64,000 nt of DNA from Aphrophora alni. Lineage: Eukaryota > Arthropoda > Insecta > Hemiptera > Aphrophoridae. Below are positions 50,138 to 60,320 of the stretch, in pieces. Location: contig OY740768.1 of assembly GCA_963513935.1 (NCBI GenBank), positions 41,348,368-41,412,367 on the forward strand, read 5' to 3'. Made by a program: the position numbers and the translations under genes. Numbering within the stretch: position 1 is the first letter of the stretch; each line of letters opens with the position of its first letter. The notes under the pieces are model-generated. The model did no database searches and was not told the DNA's origin. It worked only from the letters and a program-made list of their open reading frames with translations.

Positions 50138-50444
50138 CAATATATATAACTTAAATAATGTTGAGTAGCCTACGTTACCGAATACCCCAACATCCCGAAC
50201 TTGAATTTAATTTCACGACTGATAGGCCTACCATTGTTTCATTATGTAGCCTTTGTTCATAATAATTATATATGTGTAAATAATGAAATTATCATTACCA
50301 GGTATGGTCAGTGATTATAACTACATGTTTCTAGTAATAACTTTAAAAATTTTAAAAGAAAATATACCAAGAATTTAATTAAATTTTTAGAAAATGTGGC
50401 CAAATATATTCAATAATTGACGTTTTATTTTATTTGTTGGTATA
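50138..50444. other. AT-rich sequence between copy A and the Penelope-like remnant
   Basis: No frame recognised. Holds TAGGCCTA at 50223. May be the 3' flank of the remnant or host sequence. Confidence 0.4.
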
Positions 50445-51345
50445 TTTAATTCGGGAATATTTTTGTGGCTGATATTTGAGTGAATTGGCACTTGCTTTGG
50501 TCGTTGGCAAGCCGTAACCGTGTTTGGGAATTGACACCAAACTTTTGTTGCAATATCTCCATGTTAGGTTAGATATCTGTGTATTTATCGTTTTTGTTGA
50601 TAAGATGTTCACCAAAAGCAGAGTTTGTATATGAAGTCCTCTTAGGGAAGTGTTCCTTAAAACTTTTGTTGAAAGAGCGGGCTGTCTGTCCTATATAAAA
50701 ATTCGGACATTCATTACTGTAGGCCTACAACAAGTGATATTGTATATGGCAGTCTTATCGTGTTTGTCATTATGTATGTCTTTTTTTGGGTTATTTAAAA
50801 AATAGTATAGTTTGTTTGAGGTATTGAAACCAACGGTTACGCTCTCTTTAGCCAGTCTACGTTTTGGAGTATGACTCAATGCTGATCCATATTCTGTGGA
50901 GACGTAAGTTTGCTTTTTCTTTTTAATAATGGGTTTCTTATTTGTATGTTACCTGATGAGTTGGTCGATATCTGAGCTCTTGTACCAATTGTATACTGCG
51001 ATGGGTTTAATTATGTTTACTTCCTGTTCATACTTCTCCTTGTCTAGAGGTACTGAGGCTAGCCTGTTAACGAAATTATTGTAAGCTGCCATTTTTATAT
51101 GACATGGATGATGGGAAGAAGCGTGTATAGTCTGGTTTGTTGTGGTAGGTTTTCTATAGATGTTGAAGTTAACACTATTGTTTATTTTTGAAATTGATAG
51201 GTCTAAAAAGTTTAAATTGTTATTTGTTTCCACTTCAACCGTGAATTGTAGTTTTGGATGCATTGTGTTTACGAAGTTAATTAGAGTTTTTAATTATCTA
51301 TTGTTGCCATAGAAAAGTACTATAGTATCGTCTACATACTATCTG
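50445..51345 (-). pseudogene. Penelope-like retroelement remnant: reverse transcriptase palm end, thumb and GIY-YIG endonuclease
   Basis: Read on the - strand. The catalytic YVDD box is at 51338-51327, directly preceded by an in-frame TAG and followed by TIVLFYGNN and a TAA. Then comes a longer open stretch with MHPKLQFT, LNFLDLSIS, FNIYRKPTTTNQTIHASSHH and MAAYNNFVNRLASVPL, a stop near 50,950, and then HTPKRRLAKESVTVGFNTSN. After a frameshift near 50,710 the endonuclease core CPNFYIGQTARSFNKSFKEH and FGEHL is readable. YVDD, the YRKPT..HHP thumb region and C-terminal YIGQT in this order are diagnostic of Penelope-like elements. At least three stops and one frameshift make it dead. It lies between copies A and B of a duplicated block, so it is nested. 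Confidence 0.9.
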
Positions 51346-51692
51346 AAGACAATTTTTGCCATATTTTGATTCATTTCCGACCAGAGATGTTTGTTTTAGA
51401 TTTGTCCTTCCAGCAGAGTTTTGTCCTTCCTTACTTCCATAGACAGACGAATCTCGCAACAGTTTTTCTGTCGAATCAACGAGCGCTGAAAAAACATTTT
51501 TTTTTTAGCTGTATACGACACCGGTCTGTATTGCGGCCGGCGTTTTGTACATATCATAGGACCGCTACTTATTTTTTTTTTCAAACTCTTAAGAAGTTTG
51601 ATAACGAATTTTCATTCATTCTACAATTAACATCCATTCTACGGTTCTCGAAATAAACACAATTTAGTAAACCCGTGTACATTAGCGTTTGA
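51346..51692. other. Junction region between the Penelope-like remnant and copy B
   Basis: GC-richer sequence at about 51,370-51,570 may be further decayed retroelement (open frames on both strands, none recognised). From about 51,640 (ACGGTTCTCGAAATAAACAC) it returns to the wording of the duplicated block. Confidence 0.4.
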
Positions 51693-52560
51693 ATTTTATT
51701 GAAATGCAATGACACGCCTTTATTAAATCATTTGTATCTCGAAAACTACCGAACGGATTTGAAATATCAAAAAAATTTTGAATTCACAATTAAATTTTCT
51801 ATAAACTATCAGATCTATGCTAATAGTATAATTATAATTAAACAATTTACAACAGTTTACATCTATCGGTTTGGTTGAAAATAGCGTCAAATTATAACTT
51901 GTATAGGCCTAGTCTTTTTATTTATAGATTTTGTTAACATTTTCAGGAAATATTCTATATGACTATATAAAAAACCTACAAAAATTTGAAAATGATATAT
52001 ACAATGTTTTTTGATTTATGAACGTTAATAGTAATCGCTCAAAATTATAAACGATTTCTAAATACTGCTATGTTTATTGGTTTATCACTCACGTTTATTA
52101 ATCTCTTTGGTAATATTCTGATATACCAATTTATAGAAAATTTAATTGTGAATTCAATTTTCTTTAGGTAATTAACATCCGTTCCACGGTTCTAGAAATA
52201 AACACAATTTAGTAAACCCGCGTACTCGGTTTTGATTTTCGTACAGAGAGTATAAAAATTGGGCAGGCGATAGTACAAAAACGCTTATATATCGAAAACT
52301 AATTATCGGAAGTTATTTTTTAAAACGGATTCGGATTCCTCATAAAATGTACTATAAATTGTCAATTTTATACGGACAATTATAGTTTAACTATTTGAAT
52401 TAATTTACGCCAATGTATACTTAAAACGAATTATATACAATTTATCGTGGTTTTTAATACAAATTAACCTAACAACAAGTAGCCTACTCATAATGATTTT
52501 ATAGATAATTTTATTGTGAATTCAAATATTTTTTCAAAACAAAAATCCATCAAACGGTTA
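51693..52560. repeat. Block duplication, copy B (~0.87 kb)
   Basis: Direct repeat of 49252-50137 in the same orientation, with scattered substitutions and small indels. TAGGCCTA is conserved at 51904, as in copy A at 49477. Confidence 0.9.
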
Positions 52561-52657
52561 AAAATATGTATCAATTTTTGTTGAGTACGTTACGCGCTTA
52601 TTAGTACTTGATCAGCTGTTAATTGTATGCTGTATTTCTGATAGAAAAGTATGGACA

Positions 52658-52923
52658 ATACTGCTATTTTTGTTGGTTTATTAATCGCTGTAGTAATATT
52701 CTGATACACCAATTTATAGACAATTTAATTGTGAATTCAAATTTCTTTAGATAGTTAACATCCGTTCAACGGTTCCCAAAATATACACAATTTAAAAACC
52801 CGCGTACATTAGCGTTTGCATTTTATTGAAATGCGATGACACGACTTTATTAAATCATTTGTATCTCGAAAACCACTGAACGGATTTGAAATATCAAAAC
52901 ATTTTTGAATTCACAATTAAATT
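52658..52923. repeat. Rearranged partial third copy of the duplicated block
   Basis: ACTGCTATTTTTGTTGG through CATCCGTTCAACGGTTC, then directly CGTTTGCATTTTATTGAAATGC to AATTCACAATTAAATT. This joins the middle of the block to its beginning, as expected if the block is part of a longer tandem arrangement. Confidence 0.8.
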
Positions 52924-54321
52924 CCATCAACAGTTGTTAACACAAGTTATACATGATTAACCATGCCTTGTTGCATAACAACCCCATAATAACTAAAAAC
53001 AAACAATAAAAAGAATAAACTATTCTATTGAACTATAGACTATATTTATTTGTATAAATAAACATATATAAACATGATATATGTTATAATTGTGTAACAT
53101 ATTTATAAAATATTTCATTCTAAACCTTGAAATAACATCTCAACCCTCTATTGTCATTGCCAATTGAACTGTATAATATTTAATTGTATAAAGTTAAAAT
53201 ACATCACATTTTTTGAATCAGAGAATTTGTACATTCTATTACCACTTGTCAAGAATAACTGGGAATAAAAATCATTTCATATATCATTTAAAAATATAAA
53301 TGAAATACATTTTCATTTTCATTGGATGTTTAGAAATAAGGAGTAAAAGTAGGATGGGTTGAATTAAAACTAATGCAATTTTATAATAAGTTGTACTAAG
53401 TAAAATGTATTGATTGTTGAATTTACTCTAAAACAATTATTATTTTTAATAAAACTGTACATTGTTTCTGGGAAGAATATGAACAGTAATATATTACTAT
53501 TCCAAAAACCCAAAACTATTCCATATTATGGATTTTTAATACATCTTTTATTTCATTTCAGTTTGTAACCAAAGTTTCCAATATAAATTGGTCTCCTAGA
53601 TAAATTACTACGTAACCATTCGTAATTGATTAATTCATACATAAAATATGTAACAAAATATTTAATAAAGATAATTTTGTTCTTTAAAACTAGTGATATA
53701 TATTATTTAAAAATCTGACAAATTTATATCTGATATACAAACACTTTTCGACGTAAACAGATAAATAGTTTTTCCATTTCATATAAAAGGTAGAACTCTT
53801 TAAATGGAGTAATTATTTAGAATGGCGAATAACTTATGCAATTTATAATATATATTGCACACATTCAAATAACGCAAAGAAGCAACAAGTATACAACCAC
53901 CTCTAAGAAATTGAAATGGACAAACGGACTGAACTCTAAGTTTATGAAAGGTGCAATTGACGGCAACACTGGATCTGTTCCATCTGGCAACAATGTCCCC
54001 AAAGGCATAGTGACGTTCGTTGCAGTCTACATACAAATATTTTGGTATCCTCACAAAGGCATTAACCAACTTGCTCTTTTCTCTCGAATTTGAATGGACC
54101 AATCATACTCAAGAGCCCCATAAGTCACCTTTAGGGCAAAAGCCCGAATCTCTTCTATAGGAGAGAGTATTGCGTTCAGCGCAGCCCTGGTGGCCTCTCT
54201 TCAAAACTAAAGCTGTCGTCCCAAAAGCTATTTTAGGGGATATTTAAAAATATTTTTATTTTCGATCTAATATGCTTAAAAGTATATGTATATTACATAT
54301 AAACTTGATTTAGGCCGCTTG
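52924..54321. other. AT-rich stretch with a GC-richer patch at 53,880-54,235
   Basis: The patch contains GGCAACACTGGATC (53962) and CTGGCAACAATG (53983), similar to words common in insect promoters, and an opposed pair of open frames (53800-54102 on -, 53836-54093 on +), neither recognised. The rest is AT-rich and featureless. Confidence 0.4.
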
Positions 54322-54347
54322 CCCTTGTGGGGATATCTCCACAAGGG
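54322..54347. repeat. 26-bp near-perfect palindrome
   Basis: CCCTTGTGG and CCACAAGGG arms around a GATATC centre, one mismatched pair. It shares the GGGGATATC wording with 46,270 and likewise stands just before a (CT)n tract. Confidence 0.85.
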
Positions 54348-54407
54348 ACAACATCCCCAGAAGTACTTTACAGGACGAGTGAGTATGCCCGGAAAGGTAG
54401 CTGTGAT

Positions 54408-54409
<2 letters not shown>

Positions 54410-54490
<81 letters not shown>
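54410..54490. repeat. (CT)n microsatellite, 81 bp
   Basis: Pure CT dinucleotides. Serine/leucine and arginine/glutamate frames across it are artefacts. Confidence 0.98.
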
Positions 54491-54493
<3 letters not shown>

Positions 54494-56095
54494 CACTTGC
54501 AGATGCACGTTTGTTTTTTGAAAAGATAAGTACAAGATTGTGTAACCTTTTTGTTATGCCTAAACAACAGTTCAAAATTACATTTTCACCCTATAGTTTA
54601 GTGAGTTATTCGTGTTTTATTGTTTTACATAATGTCGTTTACTCAGCATTCAAACAAGGCAGAAAAGCGGATGAGACTAGTACACAGTATAAGTAAATAT
54701 CTAAGCTTACCTTAAAGTATCAAAGATGAGATTATTACGAATATGGCGGATAAAGGTTTCACCTACAATAATTCAAAATCTGACTCGATCATTGGAGGAG
54801 GTTCACGCGGAAAGTGACAAGGGGCTAATTATTATTATTATTGTTGTAAATGTATATTAATAACATTGTCATGAATATTAGTAAGAATGTATGAATGTAT
54901 ATAGGTAATGTATATGTGAATGAATGTCGAGTTAAATCAAATATTTTGAAGTTTTAATGTAATTTAATGTAAATGGCAACAATTAATTAAGTTAAGTAAG
55001 TAAACCGGAATTTGGATTCCTTCTGACCTTTACAAATGTTTTTTTTTCTTAATACAATCTTTTAAAACGGCGTTGTTATAATAAATACCTATATGTTTAC
55101 TTGGAGCCTACGGTTCCTCTATTATCTATAAAGTAGCTCTTAAATATTTAGTTATATTGAAGGAGAAAATAGGGATGACCGCTTCTCCTCTTTATATTAG
55201 ACTGCTGCAATATATATATCATAACCGTATATCTGCAGTAGCCAATTCTTATTCTTCTCTTGTCATTATTAATAGATCGTGTACACCCGTACATGGTTGG
55301 TCTTAAATAAGAGTCTATTATTCTTTGTCCGTCTGTCTGTATAGTACATCTGAGTCTTGCCTTTCCAACCCTTGATATTTTGTAACCTTTATATTTTGAC
55401 AGAATTAGTTGAGTATTGAGTAATCTCAATAAATGATTGTATTCCATTGTGTGGATTAATTTTTTTTTCGCATTAAACAAAATCCGTATGAATGTATCAG
55501 ATTATCTTTCTTCCTTTTTGTCATGAAATTGTGAAGCTGAAATCATATAATCATATATGTTTCAAATCACTATGTATTCTAATTTTTAGGGGTTCCTTTT
55601 GGGATTTTTTTTCCATTTTATAAGAACAATGTATTTGTTTTTGTTAATGTTGTATGTTTGTATCTGTAAAATTTAAAATAATACGTATGAATCTTTTACA
55701 TAATTCCGGTGATAGATTGTTAGGTTGGATGTGTAACTGGGCCGTCAAAAATCAAATGACACCTGTCAGACGCTATCTCAACAAATGGCTCTATTTCCTA
55801 GTTTATTAAAAACAACATTTGTGTCACAACAACAATTTTCGTGAAATATTTTAGGATCAAAATTTCAGCGTTGAATTTGTTTCTGAATCTTGGTTTCCTC
55901 CCTTGAAGTAGCATTACCGGATTACTTTTTCGCAACGACTGGGCGTGGTCTTCAACTAACGCACAGTTATGTTATTCTGAATTTAAAAACATGATAAACC
56001 CGAGTTTATGTTTGTATAAGTTAAACTATCTGATACTATTGTACTGCTTGCATTAAGCTACCGTCCCACGAAAATCAGATATTTGTGAGATTTAA
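54491..56095. other. Non-coding stretch
   Basis: A - strand open frame of 110 codons (55148-55480) is the longest here and is not recognised. The (GTATGAATGTATATAGG)-like wording near 54,885 is a short local repeat. Nothing else supported. Confidence 0.4.
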
Positions 56096-56390
56096 AGTGT
56101 TCTGGTGGGTCTGATCCCGACATACACTCACGTTATTATTGCAGGGGACTTTAACAATGACTTACTTGGACCAAAGACTTATGACTTGATGCATTTGACT
56201 AACATGTTTTACACTTGTACTGCCTCTGACAGTGGCTCACTTTACGAATACTTCCACTACTCTCTTTGACATTATTACTGTCAGTGACCCAGCACGTATT
56301 ATTTTACACGTATTGTTTGTATTTTTCTCATATGCTAACGTCAATGCCTTAAACATGCATTGGAATCATATTTGGTTGTGTATTCCTTGA
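56096..56390 (+). pseudogene. AP-endonuclease fragment of a non-LTR retrotransposon
   Basis: Frame 1 reads LVGLIPTYTHVIIAGDFNND then LMHLTNMFYTCTASDSGSLY and stops at 56267-56269. A frame change near 56,241 gives FTNTSTTLFDIITVSDPARI and runs to TGA at 56388-56390. The GDFN motif (catalytic region of AP-type endonucleases) followed at the right distance by a T-x-T-T-L-x-D-I-I-x-V-S segment is the pattern of jockey/CR1/R1-like non-LTR elements. The N-terminal part and the SDH motif are not seen and no reverse transcriptase follows. A short, dead fragment. Confidence 0.8.
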
Positions 56391-57524
56391 AGATTAACCT
56401 TACAAACTGCATGACAAATTCCGAAAACAATTGCAGAGAAAAAAGGTGGTCGAGATCCTAAGGAGGCTTACTTTATTGATGATTCTTAATTAAATCCAAA
56501 CCTGTCATTTATTTACATTAGAAATACATTAAGATTTCTTTCATCCTTAGACACTCTTTTTTCCTTAAAAAACTAAGCGGTAAATGTACGTGATATTTTC
56601 GAACTATAAGTAATACCACTGTTATTTTAATTTTTGAACTATACCATTCTTCTGGAGCATTTACTGGTATTTTGTCTGTTACACCACTAACATTTATGTC
56701 GTGGTTTGTGTGTTCAATATATAAATTTCTTTAAGTGTATTCATAAATTCAAAACGCTTCTAACCAATCAACATTTGATTATCACAAGATGCAGCAGAAA
56801 AATAACCAATACAAATTTCATAAATTTGTAAAATTCGTTTAGTAAGAATGAATTTGAATCTTGTAATTTATGTTTATTCAAAAGACAGTTACATGTTTAT
56901 TTGATAAACCTTTATATTCCATATATGAACTCTTTAAAGTCATAAATTTCCTATTTAACTATTTTTCCTCACTTCTTTTGCATTTTAATGCTGTCATAAA
57001 TGTCTGTGTGTTTTTCTGTATAGTTGTGTAACAAAAACCATTTGACATTTAATTTAGTTGATAATTTATTAATAGTCATGAATTGAAACTAAATAAATAA
57101 ATGTAGGATATGACCGAATTCTTGTCGAATCTTCTTCAATCTGAACGTAATTTAAACTTCCACTACTTACAAGATTATTTTAAAGAACGAAATTTACTAT
57201 TAAATAATTATAGATCATGGGATCTATTTACTGTCAATATACCTAACGAAACTTAAGAATATCTGGACGTCTGGAGATATTTCCTCTACAACCCAAATAC
57301 GTAAGTCTACACGAGTTCTTACCGTTCACTATCTTTACCTTTGTTTAGTTGTGGTTTACAAAGCCAATTTTTATTTTTCAATTCCCAAAAAATTAAGAAA
57401 ATCCTAAAAAACTTCACAAAAAGTTAGGGGGAGGGGGATGGATCTTTTAATACCGTCGTTACTCTGAAATACTTGACAAAAATGAAAAATACATATTATT
57501 GATCAAACTTGTTATTTCCCTTTG
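56391..57524. other. AT-rich stretch, no feature seen
   Basis: May contain more decayed non-LTR sequence but no motif was recognised. A short run GGGGGAGGGGGATGG lies at about 57,427. Confidence 0.4.
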
Positions 57525-57763
57525 TTTTTTAAAGACGGGCCTTACAAAAAAACGAAAAGAAGATAAACATAAAGAAAACGAAAATAACATAAAGATTCTA
57601 GAATATTCTAATAGCCTCAGCGTCGAAAAATAACAAGGGTTGATTAAGAGAGACTTGATAGTAAAGATGGAAAAGAGGATTTTAAAACTACATGAAAAAA
57701 GTTGTAGATCTAGCTAAGGTTTTTCAGTATTGCCAACCTCGTATTTCCTATAAGTGAGCCTCT
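57525..57763 (-). repeat. Interspersed ~240-bp repeat family, copy 10
   Basis: Reverse orientation: TTTTTTAAAGACGGGCC, GAATATTCTAATAGCCTCAG, TTGATTAAGAGAGACTTGAT, GTTGTAGATCTAGCTAAGG, GTATTGCCAACCTCG, ending TATAAGTGAGCC. Confidence 0.8.
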
Positions 57764-58046
57764 GAAGGGAAATCGCTATTGCCATCATAGGCCTATTGAG
57801 ATTCTAAACTTACATTTGTTCAAGTTTTTCTATTCTTCCATTTTATCTGGAAAACAGTTTTTATTATTATTATTATTATTATTATGAAAATATGCCATTT
57901 TTTCATAGGAACGACCATTAACTATTTTTTTTTTTTAGAAGATGTTTGATTTATTTGGTTTGCTTACTAGATACCTCACGACAGCGGCAGGGCCTGAGAG
58001 CTGACTGTAGAATTGTATTTTAAGGGGAGACGGAACTCATTTTTTG

Positions 58047-58083
<37 letters not shown>

Positions 58084-59830
58084 ATTTGATAGTATGATTC
58101 ATTACAAACATTTTGATGTATTATTTATGCTGTAAATATGTCTAGAAGTATTTTTAATATTCATTTCAATCTGTCATGTTAGCCAAGTATTAGAGCAGAC
58201 CATGAGAACTTCGACACACTATTGGCTGAACTTTATATATAAATACTATATAGTGTGTCTATTTGTTATGACTTCTATGGAATGTAAGCATCTATGAATT
58301 ATTTCAGCTGATGTTACTTTGCATTTGTTCAACCAAAGACAGGTAATTATTTACAAATACACTAACCTGAAACTGAGTTCAGACTTGTACTGTGATTAGT
58401 TTTTTGTTTATAGTTATAAAATATAACTAAGCCAAAAGGAATTTTTAAGAAGAGAATAAATAAAGTAACAGATTTTATAAAATTAACAATACAGCCATTG
58501 AAACCCAAGCTGAACAACAAAATGTACTGGTAGAGTCTGAAGGTAGGCCTAGGCCTAGTTTGAGTCCTGCTCAAAACAAAACAACTCCTGTCAGTGTTTC
58601 CAAAAAAAAAAACTTTCTAGTGATTACACTGTAACCAGAGATGGAAATATCAATGTTATTTCAAAACACATATGTAAATAGTAATATAAAGCAATCTAAT
58701 CAATTCGGTCAAATTGTATTCTGTGTAATATTTAAATAAGTACAATGTGTGAAAATAAAGTTTTCGAAAATATTAATTCTAACTTGTAAACAAGTAAATG
58801 TACACAATATAAATATAATGTAAATTATATATTAAAACACATTAATTCTTGCATAAATAAGTATATTACATACCCTATATTATACATTATTATATTAATA
58901 CTAGTTGTATAAATCAACACAAGTAAATATATTTATTTATATTATGCAACACGACAATTTTAATATTCTACTTCCAAATTACTTCAATATTTATGTAGTT
59001 GTAGATAACACAAAGGAATGTGGGCCAATAAAGAGTTAAAATACATACACATCCTTCATTTTGGGAGTAAAAGTTAGGGTTTCAGTTGATATATTAAAAA
59101 CAAATGTATTTCATTACGAAGTATTTAACGGCAACTATAAGTGGTAGGATTTTGACAGGAGCAGACGGCATAGAGGGTAACGCTTTACATGTATGATGTA
59201 TATATGTAACTAAGGATGGAGGGGAGAAGGTTGGGGTGGCACTGCCTGTTCACAAAGCGACGCTAGAGCGTCGTCTCTTTTGATTCGTGGGATTAATTGA
59301 AATGCCTGGCATTCCTCCCGACTGAGTCCCTCTACGGTTTTTATACAGCTTACACACGCGCAGGATCGCACCCGTCTCATTACATCCATTAGACATAACC
59401 TACGTTCACTTGTGACTTTGACAGATTCCCTGATCTTCCTTCATTCACTATCACATTATCTACCGAAGTTACTAAACATTGTCTTAGTTTATTTCAAAGA
59501 AGAACGTTATTGCTAATTTTTTTAAGAGAATCTCTGCTGGGAGTAGGTTTAGTTAGGTCATCGTAAACGCTCGAAGACCTTTACATGATCTTTTGCATAG
59601 TCCATTTTGAACTAAATTTAATTCTGAGATTCTGTAGTTCTTACTTGAAAAACTTCGTTAGCTAGATATTTTGGATGAGCGTAACCCCCTCCACCCCCCC
59701 CCCCCTATCATCAGCCCTCTCTAGATTCTTATTCCTCCATTATCCTGTATAACTTAGTTCAACAAATTTTTACTTATTGTACATTCTTTGAGTTGTTAAA
59801 AATGAATCTGAAATAAATTTGGCTACCATC
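57764..59830. other. AT-rich stretch with simple repeats and one GC-richer patch
   Basis: (TTA)n at 57861-57885, poly(A) of 35 at 58047-58081, overlapping TAGGCCTAGGCCTA at 58544-58557, and a C run at about 59693-59705. About 59,150-59,440 is GC-richer, with ACGCTAGAGCGT near 59,261, and has no open frame. No gene seen. Confidence 0.5.
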
Positions 59831-60079
59831 AGGGGCTCACTTCTAGTGTGTACAGGCCTGGCAATCTCGAGGTAACCTAACTGGATTTACACATTTTTCT
59901 TCTTGTCTTGGGTTAGATCACCCCTCTTTCATCTTTCCTATCGGGTCTCTCTTGATCAAATCTTGTTCTCTTCCAACCCTTAGGTTATTGGAGTATTCAA
60001 GGGTAGTGGGGTCTTTATTTCATGTTATTTTCTTCCTTTTTTTTTGTTGGGCGATCATGACCGTAAAGGTTTACCCTCA
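59831..60079 (+). repeat. Interspersed ~240-bp repeat family, copy 11 (tandem with copy 12)
   Basis: Near full length: GGGCTCACTTCTAGTGTGTAC, GGCAATCTCGAGGTAACC, TCTTGGGTTAGATC, ATTGGAGTATTCAAGGG, GGCGATCATGACCG. It ends where copy 12 begins, at the word GGCTCACTT. Confidence 0.88.
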
Positions 60080-60320
60080 TAGGCTCACTTTAGTGAGTAC
60101 AGGATTAGCAATTCCGAGAAACGATGAATCTACATCCTTTTTTCATATATTCTTGAATTAGATTCCTCTCTTTTCTACCAGGTTTATTTTGACCAACTCT
60201 TGTTCTTCTACGACCCTGACGCTATTAGATTATTCGAGGGATGTGGGTCGTCATTTTGTGTTCTTTTATTCCTTTTTTATAAGACGATTATGACCGAGAA
60301 GTTTTTTACCTCTAAACCAC
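60080..60320 (+). repeat. Interspersed ~240-bp repeat family, copy 12 (tandem with copy 11)
   Basis: Landmarks in order: hairpin start CTCACTTTAGTGAG then TACAGG, GCAATTCCGAG, ATTAGATTCCTCTC, TTTTGACCAACTCTTGTTC, CGACCCTGACGCTATTAGAT, TATTCGAGGG, AAGACGATTATGACCGAG, TTTTTTACCTCTAAACC. This copy best shows the family structure: 5' hairpin, no poly(A), no reading frame, no clear tRNA-type A or B box. Confidence 0.88.

Noticed and set aside
54286..54696. 136-codon open frame across a CT tract
   Set aside because: Most of it is microsatellite translation and the flanks show no protein similarity that I recognise.
55148..55480. 110-codon - strand open frame
   Set aside because: No motif or family recognised, no splice or start context. 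Chance or decayed transposon cannot be separated by eye.
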